The notes under the pieces: model-generated | What the model saw: the letters and a program-made list of their open reading frames with translations, nothing else | Told to the model about the DNA's origin: nothing | Databases searched by the model: none | Program-made: the position numbers and the translations under genes | DNA from: Vibrio coralliilyticus | Lineage (GTDB): Bacteria; Pseudomonadota; Gammaproteobacteria; Enterobacterales; Vibrionaceae | Length of the DNA stretch: 64,000 bases | Assembly: GCF_024449095.1 (NCBI RefSeq) | Contig: NZ_CP024627.1 | Coordinates: forward strand, 1,674,001-1,738,000 | Direction of reading: 5' to 3' | Part shown: positions 26,810-35,417 of the stretch, piece by piece | Layout: each line of letters begins with the position of its first letter | How positions within the stretch are numbered: the stretch's first letter is position 1

Positions 26810-27127
26810 ATGGAACTACGTAAAATTGAACTCACTAATGAAACTCTTACCCTTCAAATTGATGGCAACTTAGATGCTGAAGGCAGCCGATACGCACAAA
26901 AGCACATTGATGAGATTATCGCCGATCAGCATGGCGAGGTTGAAATTGATTTTCGTAATGTTCGCTTTCTTGATTCTTCCGGTGTCGGCGCTCTGGTTTA
27001 CCTTTACAAACGCTTAGTAGAGCGCGAGCGCCAGATGCGCATCGAGAATGTCACTGGCCAGCCACTGGAAATTATCAACCTACTTCGTATCGACAAAGCT
27101 ATCCCAGTGAACTCTCAAACTCACTAA
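26810..27127 (+). CDS. sypA: SypA, STAS-domain biofilm regulator
   Basis: A 105-residue cytoplasmic STAS (anti-sigma antagonist-like) protein that in V. fischeri is required for biofilm and is switched off by phosphorylation of Ser56. Here FRNVRFLDSSGVGALVYLYK places Ser at positions 56 and 57, and the first is exactly at 56. The domain fills the whole protein. It is the first gene of the syp locus, downstream of two SypG boxes and a sigma-54 promoter. The kinase/phosphatase partner SypE is not encoded in this locus. Confidence 0.9.
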   Translation: MELRKIELTNETLTLQIDGNLDAEGSRYAQKHIDEIIADQHGEVEIDFRNVRFLDSSGVGALVYLYKRLVERERQMRIENVTGQPLEIINLLRIDKAIPVNSQTH

Positions 27128-27168
27128 AACAACAATTGAGATCTCACCCACTAACTAAGGAAGTTGGC

Positions 27169-28008
27169 ATGATGAACTACATAAAGCACATAGCCCTAAT
27201 TGTACCCATCGTAAGCGTGATTGGCTGTAGCAGCTACCCTGAAGCCGGACGTGGAGGCATTGCTGAGCAATACATCCAATCAAACTTCACTCCTGTTATG
27301 CCAGACGAACCACTCGGCCCAGAGCATGGCTTGCGCTTTGACTGGCAGCTGGCAAAACTTCATCTCGATGCACTCGTCCGCGAGGGGGCTCGTTGGTGCT
27401 TCCCCGCCGCCGTCGTTCAAGCTATCGAAAAACAGAACAGAATCGCTAGAGAATTAGAAGGTGGTTTGTTGCTAGATGCAGCCAACGATATCGTCATTCA
27501 ACGCAGACGATTAGACGAACTAGAGCGACAGCTAGATTACGTCACATCTCAATCTAAATGCGTTCCACCGCATGATGAATTCTCATTCCAACAACAATTG
27601 GCCATCATCGACAAACTCTACAATCTGTTAAACGTTGATAACCAATTTGCCTTCAACTCAACAGAAGTTAACCCGAAATACATGGGTCACCTTGCGCAAG
27701 CAGCCAACATTTTACGAGAGCATAAATCGCTACATTTGACCGTTACCGGCCATGCCGACTCGGTCGGAGACGAGCTAGAGAATCAGCAGCTTGCAATGGG
27801 TAGAGCAAAACAAGTGAAACGTTATCTAACCATTTTTGGCCTAGAGCCGAAAAGAATAGAAACGAAATCCCTCGGCGAATCCCTCCCGCTTTTTGAAGGT
27901 GAATCAGATGGCGTTCGACTCACTAATCGCAGAGTCAGCATCGAGGTTGTTGAAACCAACGAGCTTGCAGAGAACAAATTGAATGGAGGCTACTCTCATG
28001 TGGAATAA
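27169..28008 (+). CDS. sypB: SypB, OmpA-like outer-membrane lipoprotein
   Basis: 279 residues. The signal peptide MMNYIKHIALIVPIVSVIGC ends in a lipobox (VIGC, lipidated Cys at about residue 20). The middle is helical and charged, with one Cys (about 57) and another at 127. The C-terminal OmpA domain has LTVTGHADSVGDELENQQLA and TNRRVSIEV, the peptidoglycan-binding signature. ATG ATG at 27169 is preceded by AAGGA; an upstream in-frame start is rejected. It overlaps sypC by 11 bases. Confidence 0.88.
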   Translation: MMNYIKHIALIVPIVSVIGCSSYPEAGRGGIAEQYIQSNFTPVMPDEPLGPEHGLRFDWQLAKLHLDALVREGARWCFPAAVVQAIEKQNRIARELEGGLLLDAANDIVIQRRRLDELERQLDYVTSQSKCVPPHDEFSFQQQLAIIDKLYNLLNVDNQFAFNSTEVNPKYMGHLAQAANILREHKSLHLTVTGHADSVGDELENQQLAMGRAKQVKRYLTIFGLEPKRIETKSLGESLPLFEGESDGVRLTNRRVSIEVVETNELAENKLNGGYSHVE

Positions 28009-30088
28009 ATTTATCTTAATCACCCTAGCTTGTTTGTTCGCAGCCTCTGTTAATGCCGAAATAGAACGCGTGCAGGTTGGTGATATGATTCAGGTTAACC
28101 TGCCAGGCGAAGAAACACTAAATAAAGGATTCCAAGTCGACAAGCGAGGCCGAATTAGCCTACCAGAAGTTGGCGCATTCTACGTCGCTGGATACACTGA
28201 AAGCCAGTTGCAGCAATCCGTGCTCAACGCGTTAAGCAAAGTCTATCGAGATCTTTCTACTGCATCGGTTTACATTTCAGAGCAACAAGTGCTTATCTCT
28301 ATCCAGGGTTACGTAAACTCCCCCGGTGAGTATACTTTGTCGAAAAGCGCAGATGTTCAAATGGCGCTCCATGCTGCTGGCGGACTTCGCTCGGGTGCAC
28401 AGTTGAACAACCTGCTTCTCAAGCGTGGAAAGGACAAGTTTCCGTTTAACTACAAACGGTTTTTGGATACGGGCGATGAGTCCCTGCTACCTAAGCTTAA
28501 GTCTTTGGACACTATATTCGTTCCTGCCTCACCCTTGGTTGGCAACATTGAGCAACAGTTTGATGCCAGTAAGTTGGCGAACTCCGGTGATAGTGCAGAC
28601 AACAGAACCGCGATTAAAGTGTTTGGTGAAGTCAATGCCCCCGGCTCCTTCACATTCAAGAATACTGCCGACTTAGTCGATATCCTGATGCGCGCTGGTG
28701 GTGTGACCCGGTACGCTTCTGTGGAACAGATTCGTGTTATCAGCAACAACAAGCCTCAAATTTTCAACCTGAAAGAGTATTTAGATAGCGGAGATACCTC
28801 TCTTCTTCCTAACCTTCAGCCAGGCACTACGATTTTCGTCCCTAAACAAGAAGAAGAAATTCGTGCAGGCTCAAACGTTATTTACATCATGGGAGAAGTC
28901 AAACACCCAGGTGCTTACGAAGGTAAGAAAGGCGCTTCTTTCATGGACATTCTGGCTAATGCAGGCGGTCCAACTCGTTATGCAGAATCTCGCCAGATTC
29001 GTCTTATTAAGGCAAATGGGCAGGTCATCAAGTTTGATCTAACCGCCTATACCGAAGGTTTAACGACTCAAACACCTCCTCAGATCCATGCTGGCGATGC
29101 GATTTTTGTCCCCGAAAAGACCGATATGAACGAGAAGTCATGGCTCAAAATCTCGCCAGATCGTGCTGTTAATGTCATTGGTGAAGTAGTTCGCCCCGGA
29201 CGTATCGAATGGTCAGATGAAATGGATATGATGCACCTACTTGCGCACGTTGGTGGACCGACTCTTCGAGCAGACACGTCCAAAATAGAAGTAGTGACAC
29301 CTAACGGAAAAATGAAAACGTTCAACCTTGACGAGTTTATCTTGAATGGCGCGCAAATGGCTGAGCTGCCTGTCATCAGCGCTGGTACCATCATTCGCGT
29401 TCATGACTTACCCCAAGATCCATCTGACAATAAATCCCAATGGGTACGTCAGAGCTCAGATGCATCTATATATGTCTTCGGCCAAGTCAATGCTCCGGGT
29501 CGCTACCGCTTTACCAAAGAGATGCATTTTCTGGATATCTTGTCTGCGGCAGATGGCCCAACCAAAGATGCCGACATTCATAACATCAAAATTACCCACA
29601 GAGACAAAACGTATTCAAAGGTTAGCAAGCTTAACTTGTCACTGTATTTCGAAACTGGCGATGAAAGCCTGCTGCCCAAAGTCACTATGGGTGACACGAT
29701 TTATATCCCAGAAAAAGACAAGATCTGGCTGGACACAAGCAAAGAGTCAACAGTACGAGTGTTGGGTGCTGTCAATAGCCCGGGTCGCTATGTATTTGAC
29801 GACAACATGACAATCCTAGACATTCTGGCGGAGGCAGGCGGCCCCTCTGACAGAGCCTATTTAGAGAAAATCTCCATCGTCAATATGTCTTGCTGCCAAG
29901 GACAGGCACGTACTTTTGACTTAATCGACTTCAGTAAAACCGCCAATATTTACAAGCTTCCAGTGCTACGCGCAGGCGATACGATTTACATTCCAGATCG
30001 CAGTGAGAGCTTTTTTGAAAAAGCACGAGTAGGCCTTGAAGACATCCTACGCTTGACGACCACCATTGTATTGATAGGAGCACTGTAA
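27998..30088 (+). CDS. sypC: SypC, polysaccharide export protein with six SLBB repeats
   Basis: A 696-residue outer-membrane exporter (Wza-like). Signal peptide MWNKFILITLACLFAASVNA; Poly_export domain at about 21-90 (VQVGDMIQVNLPGEETL). Six SLBB units follow, marked by GYVNSPGEY, GEVNAPGSF, GEVKHPGAY, GEVVRPGRI, GQVNAPGRY and GAVNSPGRY at roughly 95-residue intervals. Each ends with D-T-I-x-V/I-P. The hydrophobic tail (LRLTTTIVLIGAL) could span the outer membrane. No lipobox Cys. ATG 27998 has GGAGG 8 bases ahead. The stop overlaps the sypD start as TAATG. Confidence 0.9.
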   Translation: MWNKFILITLACLFAASVNAEIERVQVGDMIQVNLPGEETLNKGFQVDKRGRISLPEVGAFYVAGYTESQLQQSVLNALSKVYRDLSTASVYISEQQVLISIQGYVNSPGEYTLSKSADVQMALHAAGGLRSGAQLNNLLLKRGKDKFPFNYKRFLDTGDESLLPKLKSLDTIFVPASPLVGNIEQQFDASKLANSGDSADNRTAIKVFGEVNAPGSFTFKNTADLVDILMRAGGVTRYASVEQIRVISNNKPQIFNLKEYLDSGDTSLLPNLQPGTTIFVPKQEEEIRAGSNVIYIMGEVKHPGAYEGKKGASFMDILANAGGPTRYAESRQIRLIKANGQVIKFDLTAYTEGLTTQTPPQIHAGDAIFVPEKTDMNEKSWLKISPDRAVNVIGEVVRPGRIEWSDEMDMMHLLAHVGGPTLRADTSKIEVVTPNGKMKTFNLDEFILNGAQMAELPVISAGTIIRVHDLPQDPSDNKSQWVRQSSDASIYVFGQVNAPGRYRFTKEMHFLDILSAADGPTKDADIHNIKITHRDKTYSKVSKLNLSLYFETGDESLLPKVTMGDTIYIPEKDKIWLDTSKESTVRVLGAVNSPGRYVFDDNMTILDILAEAGGPSDRAYLEKISIVNMSCCQGQARTFDLIDFSKTANIYKLPVLRAGDTIYIPDRSESFFEKARVGLEDILRLTTTIVLIGAL

Positions 30089-30783
30089 TGATGATTCCTG
30101 CTACGTTAACCGAGGTAGAACATATCTATCTAGCCGCTGAATTGGCCGAGGCACGTTCAATCTGCCTAACGGGCTGCAATTCAGGTGACGGCGTCACGTC
30201 AATTGCTTCTGCGTTAGCGGAGCGTTACTTACTCGGTGGGCACAAAACTCTTCTGGTGGACCTAAACTTATTCCATCCTGCGTTTGAGCCCGCTCTTGGC
30301 AATGCAGTTCAAAGTGAGGATATTGGAGTGCTACTGGAACATAAATCATCCCGACAGCTTTTCACAGGTTTACCTGTGCCAGAGCAGACCTCGACTCTCC
30401 TAGCCTATAAAGATCCAAGTGTTTTGAGCAACTCAGTAGATAAATGGTTACAGCACTACGATAGAGTCATCTGCGATACCTCGCCTTTGCTGCATGTAAA
30501 CCGAGGGAATATCCCCGCTCAGGTCGTCGCCAGCGCATGTGACCAAACAGTATTAGTGGTCATGGGAGGGAAAACATCAACCGGTCAAATCCAAAAATCG
30601 CAAGAGCTTCTCCAAAGCCCGAAAATCTCACTACTAGGCTCGATTTTGAACTTAAAGAACCAGGCAACGTTAGGACAGGAAATGGCTCGAGAGATCCAGA
30701 GGTTGAGATTTATTCCCCAGTCGTGGAGGGAGAAATGGGCACAAAAACTCCTCACCAACGAGTTTCTCTCTCACTCAGCCTAA
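30088..30783 (+). CDS. sypD: SypD, P-loop ATPase of the CpsD/ExoP type with altered Walker A
   Basis: A 231-residue cytoplasmic protein with the fold of the ATPase part of capsule tyrosine autokinases. Walker A is CLTGCNSGDGVTSIASALAE (residues 26-45): the invariant Lys of GxGKST is Val36. Walker A' is TLLVDLNLFHP and Walker B VICDTSPLL. No C-terminal Tyr cluster is present (the end is KLLTNEFLSHSA). So it may bind nucleotide weakly and not act as a tyrosine kinase, but as a partner of the chain-length protein SypO. It overlaps sypC by the TAATG junction. Confidence 0.85.
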   Translation: MMIPATLTEVEHIYLAAELAEARSICLTGCNSGDGVTSIASALAERYLLGGHKTLLVDLNLFHPAFEPALGNAVQSEDIGVLLEHKSSRQLFTGLPVPEQTSTLLAYKDPSVLSNSVDKWLQHYDRVICDTSPLLHVNRGNIPAQVVASACDQTVLVVMGGKTSTGQIQKSQELLQSPKISLLGSILNLKNQATLGQEMAREIQRLRFIPQSWREKWAQKLLTNEFLSHSA

Positions 30784-30792
30784 GGAGCCATT

Positions 30793-31593
30793 ATGAAAAG
30801 CTTTACCTTACTCACTATGCTGACACTCCTTTCGCTGCCCTTGTATGCTGAGTCACTGACTTTTGGCATCGTTCCTCAACATTCAGCGAGCAAGCTTGCT
30901 GAACAATGGGCTCCTATCATTGAGTATCTCTCAGAGAAAACAGGGCAAAAGATCGTATTCAGTACAGCGCCTGACATCCCCATGTTTGAACAGCGTTTAA
31001 GGAATGGAGAATACGATCTCGCTTATATGAACCCCTATCACTACACGATCTTCAGCGTATCACCCGGTTATGATGCTATTGCAAAAGCCAGAAACAATCG
31101 ACTTAAAGGCATTATTGTCGTACGCAAGGACAGTGGCTTTTCGGCGCCTAAGCAACTCAACAATGCAGAAATAGCTTTTCCTTCACCTGCAGCCTTTGCC
31201 GCCACCGTACTCACTCAAACCTATCTAAAACAAAATGAGGTTAACTTTCAACCATCCTATGTGTCGTCTCATGACTCCGTTTACCTATCTGTCGCCAAGG
31301 GTTTTTTCCCTGCGGGAGGCGGCATATTAAGAACGTACCTGTCTCTATCGGATGAGATACGTCAACAACTAACGCCAATATGGACCACCAAAGGATATAC
31401 CCCTCATGCAATCGCAGTTCATCCCGAACTTGATGGGAAGTTAAAAAATAAAGTTCAGCAAGCGCTTATCGAGTTTGACCTTTCCCCAGAAGGACTAGCG
31501 CACCTAGATAAACTCAAGCTCAAAGGTTTTATTACAGCCCAAGATAGTGACTGGAACGACGTTCGAGCACTCAAGATTACAGTATTGGAATAA
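30793..31593 (+). CDS. PhnD-like periplasmic binding protein in place of sypE
   Basis: A 266-residue substrate-binding protein of the phosphate/phosphite/phosphonate (PhnD) family. Signal peptide MKSFTLLTMLTLLSLPLYA; the family hallmarks LTFGIVPQHSASKLAEQWAP, EYDLAYMNPYHYTIF and VVRKDSGFSAPKQLNNAEIA (with FPSPAAFAA) are clear. It lies 9 bases after sypD and ends 22 bases before sypF, in the slot where V. fischeri has sypE. No permease or ATPase gene follows. The position directly before a kinase with a periplasmic sensor domain suggests that it presents a ligand to SypF, in the manner of LuxP with LuxQ. This is inference. Confidence 0.87.
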   Translation: MKSFTLLTMLTLLSLPLYAESLTFGIVPQHSASKLAEQWAPIIEYLSEKTGQKIVFSTAPDIPMFEQRLRNGEYDLAYMNPYHYTIFSVSPGYDAIAKARNNRLKGIIVVRKDSGFSAPKQLNNAEIAFPSPAAFAATVLTQTYLKQNEVNFQPSYVSSHDSVYLSVAKGFFPAGGGILRTYLSLSDEIRQQLTPIWTTKGYTPHAIAVHPELDGKLKNKVQQALIEFDLSPEGLAHLDKLKLKGFITAQDSDWNDVRALKITVLE

Positions 31594-31615
31594 TCAGCAA
31601 CGGGAGTGCCATGCT

Positions 31616-33910
31616 ATGTCATTTAGAATGAAAACCATACTTGGGATCGCCTTTATTGAGATCGTTATGCTCGTAGCGCTTACATTGAGTGCAATGAGTT
31701 TTCTCTCCAACTCAAATGAAAAGCAACTCATCCAGCGCGCAAACTCGACGGCTTCCATGTTCGCGCACGCTGCTAAGGACGCAATGATCACCACCGACAT
31801 TGCGACTTTAGATGATTTGGTCAAAGAGTTCATGACCATTGAAGATATTGCTTATATCAGGGTAATGCGCGATGAAAAAGAGCTGTCATGCGATGGAGAT
31901 AAAGCATTATTGCAACGTACTATGTCGATTGATGACGACTTAAATTCTGTCAATGATGGGATTTTCGACACTCAGGTACAAGTCAAAAGTGGCAATGTAA
32001 GTTACGGCACTATAGACATAGGTTTCGAAGTATCTGATATCAACTCTATGCTTACCAGTGCTCAAAAAACAATAATAGGAATAGCTTCCATTGAGGTCGT
32101 TCTGGTCGCTATATTCTCTTTTTTCCTCGGAACCTACTTGACCAAAAGCTTAGTAAAACTCATAGAGGCAGCCAATACGGTCAGTCAACACGGCCCGGGA
32201 TTTCAGCTCAACGATCACTCCAAAGGCGAGCTGGGAGAGGTAGCCAGAGCGTTTGACGACATGTCGATTAAACTCGAAAAAAGCTATCAAGATCTGAAAC
32301 ACGCGCGTTTCGAAGCCGAACAAGCAAATGACTCAAAAAGCCGCTTTTTAGCCTCGATGTCACACGAAATCCGCACACCAATGAACGGCGTTTTGGGTAT
32401 TTTAAATATTCTTGAAGAGTCAAAACTCACTCGCGAGCAGAAAAAATTGGTCAATACCGCCACCGAGTCAGGACAATTTCTACTCAGCATTATCAATGAC
32501 ATTCTGGATTTCACCAGAATGGAATCCAACACGCTGCGACTTGAGCATAAACCATTCAATTTGCGTCATTGCATTGAAAATGTCGTTGAGACCTTTCAAC
32601 CATCAGCGAAAGTACGTTCTCTTGATTTGAACTGCCTCATTGATGGTTCTGTTCCCACCAATGTTCAGGGCGATGAAAACCGCGTTAAGCAAATCCTGCA
32701 TAACTTGCTCGGTAATGCGATGAAATTCACCAAAGAAGGCAGCGTAACTATTCAGGTGGTAGCTGAGATTGATGAAGGTCATAAAGCCAAGATCGTTTGC
32801 AGTGTCATAGATACGGGTGTCGGCATTAACCACAACGCAGTGGAATATCTGTTTGATGAATTCACTATGGTTGACCAGACCTATTCAAGAAGCCAGGAAG
32901 GCTCTGGGCTGGGTCTCGCAATATGCAAACGCTTATGTGAGTTGATGGACGGTAACATTGAGGTGGAAAGTACACCTTCTATTGGTAGTACCTTCTCCTT
33001 CTCAATCAAATTGGAACTCGCAGACCAGTTGATCAGTGCATCCCATCAGAACACGAACAATAATGAGTTACGGGTATCGGATGTCAGCATATTAGTGGCT
33101 GAGGACAACAAAGCCAATCAGCTGGTCATAAGCGAGATGTTTAAGCGCATGGGGATTGCAATGGACATCGCTGAAAATGGCCGCCGTGCTTTAGAAATGG
33201 TTGAGCAATACCATTACGACCTTATCTTTATGGATATCTCTATGCCAGAACTTGATGGTATGGAAACCTGCAAAGCTATTCGCTCGATGACGGATGAAAC
33301 GGCTCGGCAAATCCCTATCGTTGCATTGACCGCCCACTCATTGTCAGGTGATAAGGAGCAGTTCCTCGATGCAGGGATGAACGACTATTTGTCAAAACCG
33401 ATTCGCTTGTCACAACTAATTGAAAAAATTAATCTATTCTTAAGTGGTGATGCGAACAACTCTGCTGAAAAATCTGATAATTTAAAGATTGAATCGCATA
33501 CGCAGGGTATTAACAACCATTCTATAAGTCAGGACATACAAGTGGATTTAGAACTCGTCGACGAACAAGTGCTAGAGCAAATGATAGAAGACACCAGTGC
33601 TGATGTTCTTCCTATGCTAATTGATCATTACATCGAAGAATCCAATGAGCGCTTGAGTAAGATTTATCAAGCCATGGAAGACCGAGACAAAGAAACGCTT
33701 GAGTTTGAAAGCCACACGTTAGGCAGCTCCTCTCTGGCTTTAGGAAATAGAGTGTTATCCAACCTTGCGAGAAAGATTGAGCGCATGTGCTTAGAAAATC
33801 ATGAACAGCAAGCCTTTGAACTTTCTGAAGAACTAAAAGAACTGGCTGAGAAGTCACTTGCTGCTCTTGAATATAGAAAAACGCTGGGCTTCATCGAACC
33901 AGCAGGCTAG
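31616..33910 (+). CDS. sypF: SypF, hybrid sensor histidine kinase
   Basis: A 764-residue membrane kinase. Two membrane segments (about 8-30 and 155-178) bracket a periplasmic sensor of about 120 residues, followed by HAMP (LTKSLVKLIEAANTVSQHG). The HisKA domain has SMSHEIRTPMNG with His250; the ATPase domain HQILHNLLGNAMKF is present as KQILHNLLGNAMKFTKEG, with DTGVGI and GSGLGLAI. The receiver domain has LIFMDISMPELDG with Asp540 and the C-terminal HPt domain FESHTLGSSS with His700. In V. fischeri the HPt domain relays phosphate to SypG. ATG 31616 is preferred to an earlier in-frame start inside the previous gene. Confidence 0.93.
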   Translation: MSFRMKTILGIAFIEIVMLVALTLSAMSFLSNSNEKQLIQRANSTASMFAHAAKDAMITTDIATLDDLVKEFMTIEDIAYIRVMRDEKELSCDGDKALLQRTMSIDDDLNSVNDGIFDTQVQVKSGNVSYGTIDIGFEVSDINSMLTSAQKTIIGIASIEVVLVAIFSFFLGTYLTKSLVKLIEAANTVSQHGPGFQLNDHSKGELGEVARAFDDMSIKLEKSYQDLKHARFEAEQANDSKSRFLASMSHEIRTPMNGVLGILNILEESKLTREQKKLVNTATESGQFLLSIINDILDFTRMESNTLRLEHKPFNLRHCIENVVETFQPSAKVRSLDLNCLIDGSVPTNVQGDENRVKQILHNLLGNAMKFTKEGSVTIQVVAEIDEGHKAKIVCSVIDTGVGINHNAVEYLFDEFTMVDQTYSRSQEGSGLGLAICKRLCELMDGNIEVESTPSIGSTFSFSIKLELADQLISASHQNTNNNELRVSDVSILVAEDNKANQLVISEMFKRMGIAMDIAENGRRALEMVEQYHYDLIFMDISMPELDGMETCKAIRSMTDETARQIPIVALTAHSLSGDKEQFLDAGMNDYLSKPIRLSQLIEKINLFLSGDANNSAEKSDNLKIESHTQGINNHSISQDIQVDLELVDEQVLEQMIEDTSADVLPMLIDHYIEESNERLSKIYQAMEDRDKETLEFESHTLGSSSLALGNRVLSNLARKIERMCLENHEQQAFELSEELKELAEKSLAALEYRKTLGFIEPAG

Positions 33911-33929
33911 ATAACAAGGATGACGTCAC

Positions 33930-35417
33930 ATGAGAGCAAAAGTACTACTGATTGAAGACTCCACTTCTCTTGCAGTCCTTTACAAACAGTATGTAAAAGA
34001 TGAAGCGTTTGATCTGTTTCATGTAGAAACAGGTCGCGATGCCAAAGCATTCATAGAGCGCAATGTGCCACAGCTTGTGATTTTAGATCTCAAGCTTCCG
34101 GACATGAACGGTGAAGATATCTTAGACTGGCTCAACGAGAACCAAGTACCTACCTCCGTGGTCGTCGCGACCGCCCATGGTTCAGTGGATGTTGCAGTCA
34201 GCTTGTTGCAAAAAGGAGCTAAAGACTTTCTCGAAAAGCCAATTCAGGCAGACCGACTCAAAACATCGATAAATCTCCACTTACAGCAAGCTAAACTCGA
34301 ACATTTAGTCGAAGATATCGAAGCGAAATTCGACAGAAATCGCTTCCACGGATTCATCGGCTCGTGCCTGCCTATGCAGGGCGTTTACAAGATCATTGAC
34401 TCTGTTGCTCCGACTACCGCGAGCGTTTTCATTATCGGAGAAAGCGGCACAGGTAAAGAAGTGTGCGCTGAAGCAATCCATAAAGAAAGTAAACGAAGCG
34501 ACAAGCCTTTCATAGCTATCAACTGTGGTGCTATTCCCAAAGATCTTATGGAAAGCGAAATTTTTGGCCATGTGAAAGGTGCATTCACGGGTGCGACTAC
34601 GGACAGAAAAGGCGCGGCATCTTTAGCTCATGGAGGAACCCTTTTCCTTGACGAGTTATGTGAGATGGAGCTGGAAATGCAGAAAAAACTGCTACGTTTC
34701 CTACAGACAGGGACTTTCACCCCACTCGGGGGTTCGAAAGAAATGAAGGTCGATGTGAGAATAATCTGCGCGACCAACCGTGACCCATTGCTAGAAGTTG
34801 AAGAAGGCCGATTCCGAGAAGACTTGTACTACCGCGTTCATGTTGTGCCGATTGAAATGCCGCCTCTAAGAGAACGCGGAAATGACATCACAACGCTAGC
34901 GACTCATTTCCTTAAGCTGTTCGCTAAAGAAGATAGGAAGAAATTTAATGGCATCAACCGAGATGCCGAATCGTTGCTCAAGCGTTACTCATGGCCGGGG
35001 AACGTAAGACAACTGCAGAATGTCATTCGTAACATTGTCGTTCTTAATGATGAACCCAAACTTTCTGTGTCTCACCTACCCGAACAAATTTCAAAAAATA
35101 GTAAACCTTCAAGGCCTAAAGTCACACAATCGACAGTCAACCATGAAGTATCAGCTCAAACAGACCCCATCACGCCAGTCGAAATACCAGCACAAGAGAC
35201 CGGTCGAATGATTGAGAGTGAGAGTCCACAAAATACTATACCAGCTACGATACGCCCGATGTGGCAGGTTGAAAGAGAAACCATTCAACAAGCCATTGAT
35301 TTTTGCGATGGTAATGTCCTCAACGCAGCAGTATTACTCGAGTTGAGTCCATCAACCGTTTATCGTAAAAAACAGGCTTGGGAAGCCGAAGAAGATGAGC
35401 AGCAATACGCGGATTGA
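33930..35417 (+). CDS. sypG: SypG, sigma-54-dependent response regulator
   Basis: A 495-residue transcription activator (NtrC family). The receiver domain has phosphoacceptor Asp53 in VILDLKLPDMNGED. The AAA+ domain has Walker A GESGTGKEVCAEAIH, the sigma-54-contacting GAFTGA loop and Walker B GGTLFLDEL. A linker of about 60 low-complexity residues precedes a Fis-type helix-turn-helix (VLNAAVLLELSPSTVYRKKQ). It directs the syp promoters through the boxes listed. It overlaps sypH by 23 bases. Confidence 0.94.
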   Translation: MRAKVLLIEDSTSLAVLYKQYVKDEAFDLFHVETGRDAKAFIERNVPQLVILDLKLPDMNGEDILDWLNENQVPTSVVVATAHGSVDVAVSLLQKGAKDFLEKPIQADRLKTSINLHLQQAKLEHLVEDIEAKFDRNRFHGFIGSCLPMQGVYKIIDSVAPTTASVFIIGESGTGKEVCAEAIHKESKRSDKPFIAINCGAIPKDLMESEIFGHVKGAFTGATTDRKGAASLAHGGTLFLDELCEMELEMQKKLLRFLQTGTFTPLGGSKEMKVDVRIICATNRDPLLEVEEGRFREDLYYRVHVVPIEMPPLRERGNDITTLATHFLKLFAKEDRKKFNGINRDAESLLKRYSWPGNVRQLQNVIRNIVVLNDEPKLSVSHLPEQISKNSKPSRPKVTQSTVNHEVSAQTDPITPVEIPAQETGRMIESESPQNTIPATIRPMWQVERETIQQAIDFCDGNVLNAAVLLELSPSTVYRKKQAWEAEEDEQQYAD

